Origin: Amycolatopsis sp. 2-15
GTDB taxonomy: Bacteria; Actinomycetota; Actinomycetes; Mycobacteriales; Pseudonocardiaceae
Direction: 5' to 3'
DNA: 64,000 nucleotides
NCBI RefSeq assembly: GCF_030285625.1
Contig: NZ_CP127294.1
Location: forward strand, 4,436,501 to 4,500,500
Every line of letters starts with the position of its first letter. The stretch's first letter is position 1. The notes under the pieces were generated by a model. It was not told where the DNA came from, did no database searches, and saw only the letters and a list, made by a program, of their open reading frames with translations. Made by a program: the position numbers and the translations under genes. Positions 61,985 to 64,000 of this stretch are shown here, piece after piece.

Positions 61985-64000
61985 GTGACCGAGAACGCTC
62001 CGCAGCAGAAAACCGACCTTCCGGGTGCCTGGGACCCGGCCGCCGAAGAAGCACCCATGTACGACCGCTGGGTAGCGGCCGGGTACTTCACGGCCGACGC
62101 TTCGTCGGAGAAGCCGCCGTTCTCGATCGTACTGCCGCCGCCGAACGTCACCGGCAGCCTGCACATGGGCCACGCGCTCAACCACACCCTGATGGACGCG
62201 ATGAGCCGCCGCCGTCGCATGCAGGGCTACGAGGTGCTGTGGCTGCCGGGCATGGACCACGCGGGCATCGCGACGCAGAACGTGGTCGAGCGCCAGCTCG
62301 CCGGCGAAGGCCTTTCGCGCCACGACCTGGGGCGCGAGAAGTTCGTGGACCGCGTCTGGGAGTGGAAGGCCGAGTACGGCGGCAAGATCCTGGGCCAGAT
62401 GAAGCGTCTCGGCGACGGCGTCGACTGGTCGCGCGAGCGCTTCACGATGGACGAGAACCTGTCGAAGGCCGTGCAGACGGTGTTCAAGAACTTCTTCGAC
62501 GCCGGGCTCATCTACCGCGCCGAGCGCATCATCAACTGGTGCCCGCGGTGTCAGACGGCGCTGTCGGACATCGAGGTGGACCACAGCGAGGACGACGGCG
62601 AGCTCGTGTCGATCCGCTACGGCGAGGGCGACAACGCCATCGTCGTGGCCACGACCCGCGCCGAGACGATGCTGGGCGACACCGCCGTGGCCGTGCACCC
62701 GGACGACGAGCGCTACGCCCACCTGGTGGGCACCGAGGTCGAGCTGCCGCTGACCGGCCGCAAGATCCCGATCGTCGCCGACAAGCACGTGGACCCGGAG
62801 TTCGGGACCGGTGCCGTGAAGGTGACCCCGGCGCACGACCCGAACGACTTCGAGATCGGCCGCCGGCACGACCTGCCGATGCTCACGATCATGAACGAGC
62901 GCGCCGAGATCATCGCGCGGGGCCCGTTCGAGGGGCTCGACCGGTTCGAGGCGCGGCCCGCGATCGTGGCGGCGCTGCGGGAGCAGGGCCGGATCGTGGC
63001 GGAGAAGCGGCCGTACGTGCACGCCGTCGGCCACTGCTCGCGCTGCGACACCGTGGTGGAGCCGCGGCTCTCGCTGCAGTGGTGGGTGAAGGTCGAGGAG
63101 CTGGCCCGCGCCGCGGGCGACGCGGTGCGCGACGGCCGCACGAAGATCCACCCGGCGGAGCTGGAGAAGCGGTACTTCGACTGGGTCGACAACATGCACG
63201 ACTGGACGATCTCGCGCCAGCTGTGGTGGGGCCACCGGATCCCGGTCTGGTACGGCCCCGACGACCAGGTCGTGTGCGTGGGCCCGGACGAGCAGCCGCC
63301 GTCGGGCGAGGGCTGGACGCAGGACCCGGACGTGCTGGACACGTGGTTCTCGTCGGGCCTGTGGCCGATGTCGACCATGGGCTGGCCGGATCAGACGGAC
63401 GATCTGGCGAAGTTCTATCCGACCAGCGTGCTGTCCACGGGCTACGACATCCTGTTCTTCTGGGTCGTGCGCATGATGATGTTCGGCGTGCACGAAATGG
63501 ATGGCGTTCAGCCGTTCGACCACGTCTACCTGCACGGGCTGATCCGCGACGCGCAGGGCAAGAAGATGTCGAAGTCGCGCGGCAACGTGCTCGACCCGCT
63601 CGAGTGGATGGACGCCTACGGCGCCGACGCCACGCGCTTCACCCTCGCGCGCGGCGCGAACCCGGGTGCGGACATGGCGCTGGCCGACGAGTGGGCCGCG
63701 GGCTCGCGCAACTTCTGCACGAAGCTGTGGAACGCCAGCAAGTTCGCGATGATGAACGGGGCGTCGGTCTCCTCGGCTCTGCCCGCCGCTTCCGAGCTGA
63801 CCGAGGCCGACCGCTGGATCCTCGGCCGCCTCGGCGCGCTGGTGTCCGAAGTGGACGGCCTGTTCGAGGACTTCCAGTTCGCGAAGGTCGCCGGCGCGCT
63901 GTACCAGTTCACCTGGAACGAGCTGTGCGACTGGTACCTGGAGCTCGCGAAGGTCCAGCTGTACCAAAGCGATGAGGCGCGGGTTTCGTCGACGCGTGCC
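61985..64000 (+). CDS. valS: valyl-tRNA synthetase, N-terminal 672 residues (runs off right edge)
   Basis: Class I aminoacyl-tRNA synthetase charging tRNA-Val. HMGH is at residues 60-63 ([10 protein letters not shown]), KMSKS at 527-531, the CP1 editing domain contains [19 protein letters not shown] and [16 protein letters not shown], and [17 protein letters not shown] is the zinc-like region. The C-terminal tRNA-binding and coiled-coil parts are beyond the window. GTG 61985 with a -10 just upstream suggests leaderless expression. It marks the end of the accessory interval that begins after clpX. Confidence 0.96.
   Translation, partial: MTENAPQQKTDLPGAWDPAAEEAPMYDRWVAAGYFTADASSEKPPFSIVLPPPNVTGSLHMGHALNHTLMDAMSRRRRMQGYEVLWLPGMDHAGIATQNVVERQLAGEGLSRHDLGREKFVDRVWEWKAEYGGKILGQMKRLGDGVDWSRERFTMDENLSKAVQTVFKNFFDAGLIYRAERIINWCPRCQTALSDIEVDHSEDDGELVSIRYGEGDNAIVVATTRAETMLGDTAVAVHPDDERYAHLVGTEVELPLTGRKIPIVADKHVDPEFGTGAVKVTPAHDPNDFEIGRRHDLPMLTIMNERAEIIARGPFEGLDRFEARPAIVAALREQGRIVAEKRPYVHAVGHCSRCDTVVEPRLSLQWWVKVEELARAAGDAVRDGRTKIHPAELEKRYFDWVDNMHDWTISRQLWWGHRIPVWYGPDDQVVCVGPDEQPPSGEGWTQDPDVLDTWFSSGLWPMSTMGWPDQTDDLAKFYPTSVLSTGYDILFFWVVRMMMFGVHEMDGVQPFDHVYLHGLIRDAQGKKMSKSRGNVLDPLEWMDAYGADATRFTLARGANPGADMALADEWAAGSRNFCTKLWNASKFAMMNGASVSSALPAASELTEADRWILGRLGALVSEVDGLFEDFQFAKVAGALYQFTWNELCDWYLELAKVQLYQSDEARVSSTRA

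Overview
This is a high-GC actinobacterial chromosome segment. It is most likely from the Pseudonocardiaceae, and Amycolatopsis-like is my best guess. The reasons are the strongly GC-biased third codon positions, the tig-clpP1-clpP2-clpX block followed later by valS, the tandem actinobacterial ClpP paralogues, an Scr1-type regulator with its DUF397 partner, frequent GTG starts, and several genes that look leaderless. The genus is inference; no rRNA gene is present to settle it.

Layout. Bases 1-2365: start of xylose isomerase, a divergent ROK (XylR-type) repressor with a palindromic operator, and an aquaporin. Bases 2362-7746: a large secreted subtilisin-like protease with a frameshifted C-terminus, an intergenic block with 132-bp tandem repeats and a tRNA-like relic, and an amidohydrolase. 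Bases 7756-12837: a duplicated module of a short-chain dehydrogenase divergent from an MmyB-like regulator, the first regulator lacking 11 residues of its helix-turn-helix, then an FAD monooxygenase. Bases 12884-18504: secreted endo/exonuclease-phosphatase, flavin monooxygenase, a repeat-rich spacer, an orphan osmoprotectant-type binding lipoprotein, a small membrane ORF and a Gfo/Idh/MocA oxidoreductase. Bases 18674-21043: a secreted GH92 alpha-mannosidase behind a perfect LacI-type operator. Bases 21105-24106: DUF397/Scr1 pair of unusually low GC, two small zinc-module proteins, a DUF2127 membrane protein and a PP2C phosphatase.

Bases 24228-32519 hold cell-envelope glycosylation genes: a GT2-GtrA fusion and two YkcB/ArnT-type GT39 proteins, an ASCH-domain protein, a histidine kinase with no response regulator beside it, and a glycine-rich membrane-anchored protein. 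Bases 32520-36473: degenerate tandem repeats, a fructosamine-kinase-like gene coupled to a desaturase-reductase fusion, and a divergent TetR regulator. Bases 36612-40951: the core proteostasis genes tig, clpP1, clpP2 and clpX.

The interval between clpX and valS (about 21 kb) is accessory. It carries small membrane and lipoprotein genes (one frameshifted), a Tat-type esterase, a carotenoid cleavage oxygenase with two operator-like palindromes, and a dispersed formate/oxalate module: fdhD, an OFA-type antiporter with a 45-residue partner, and a YdeP-like molybdoenzyme. It also carries regulator/transporter pairs (ArsR-MFS and MarR-MFS), a GntR regulator divergent from a VOC-SDR pair, LCP and VanZ proteins, and a CYP102 (P450 BM3-type) self-sufficient monooxygenase. 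valS runs off the right edge.

I see no phage, transposase, CRISPR array, rRNA or polyketide/nonribosomal peptide cluster. Three genes appear frameshifted (near 2450, 17190 and 41900). These could be real or assembly errors.
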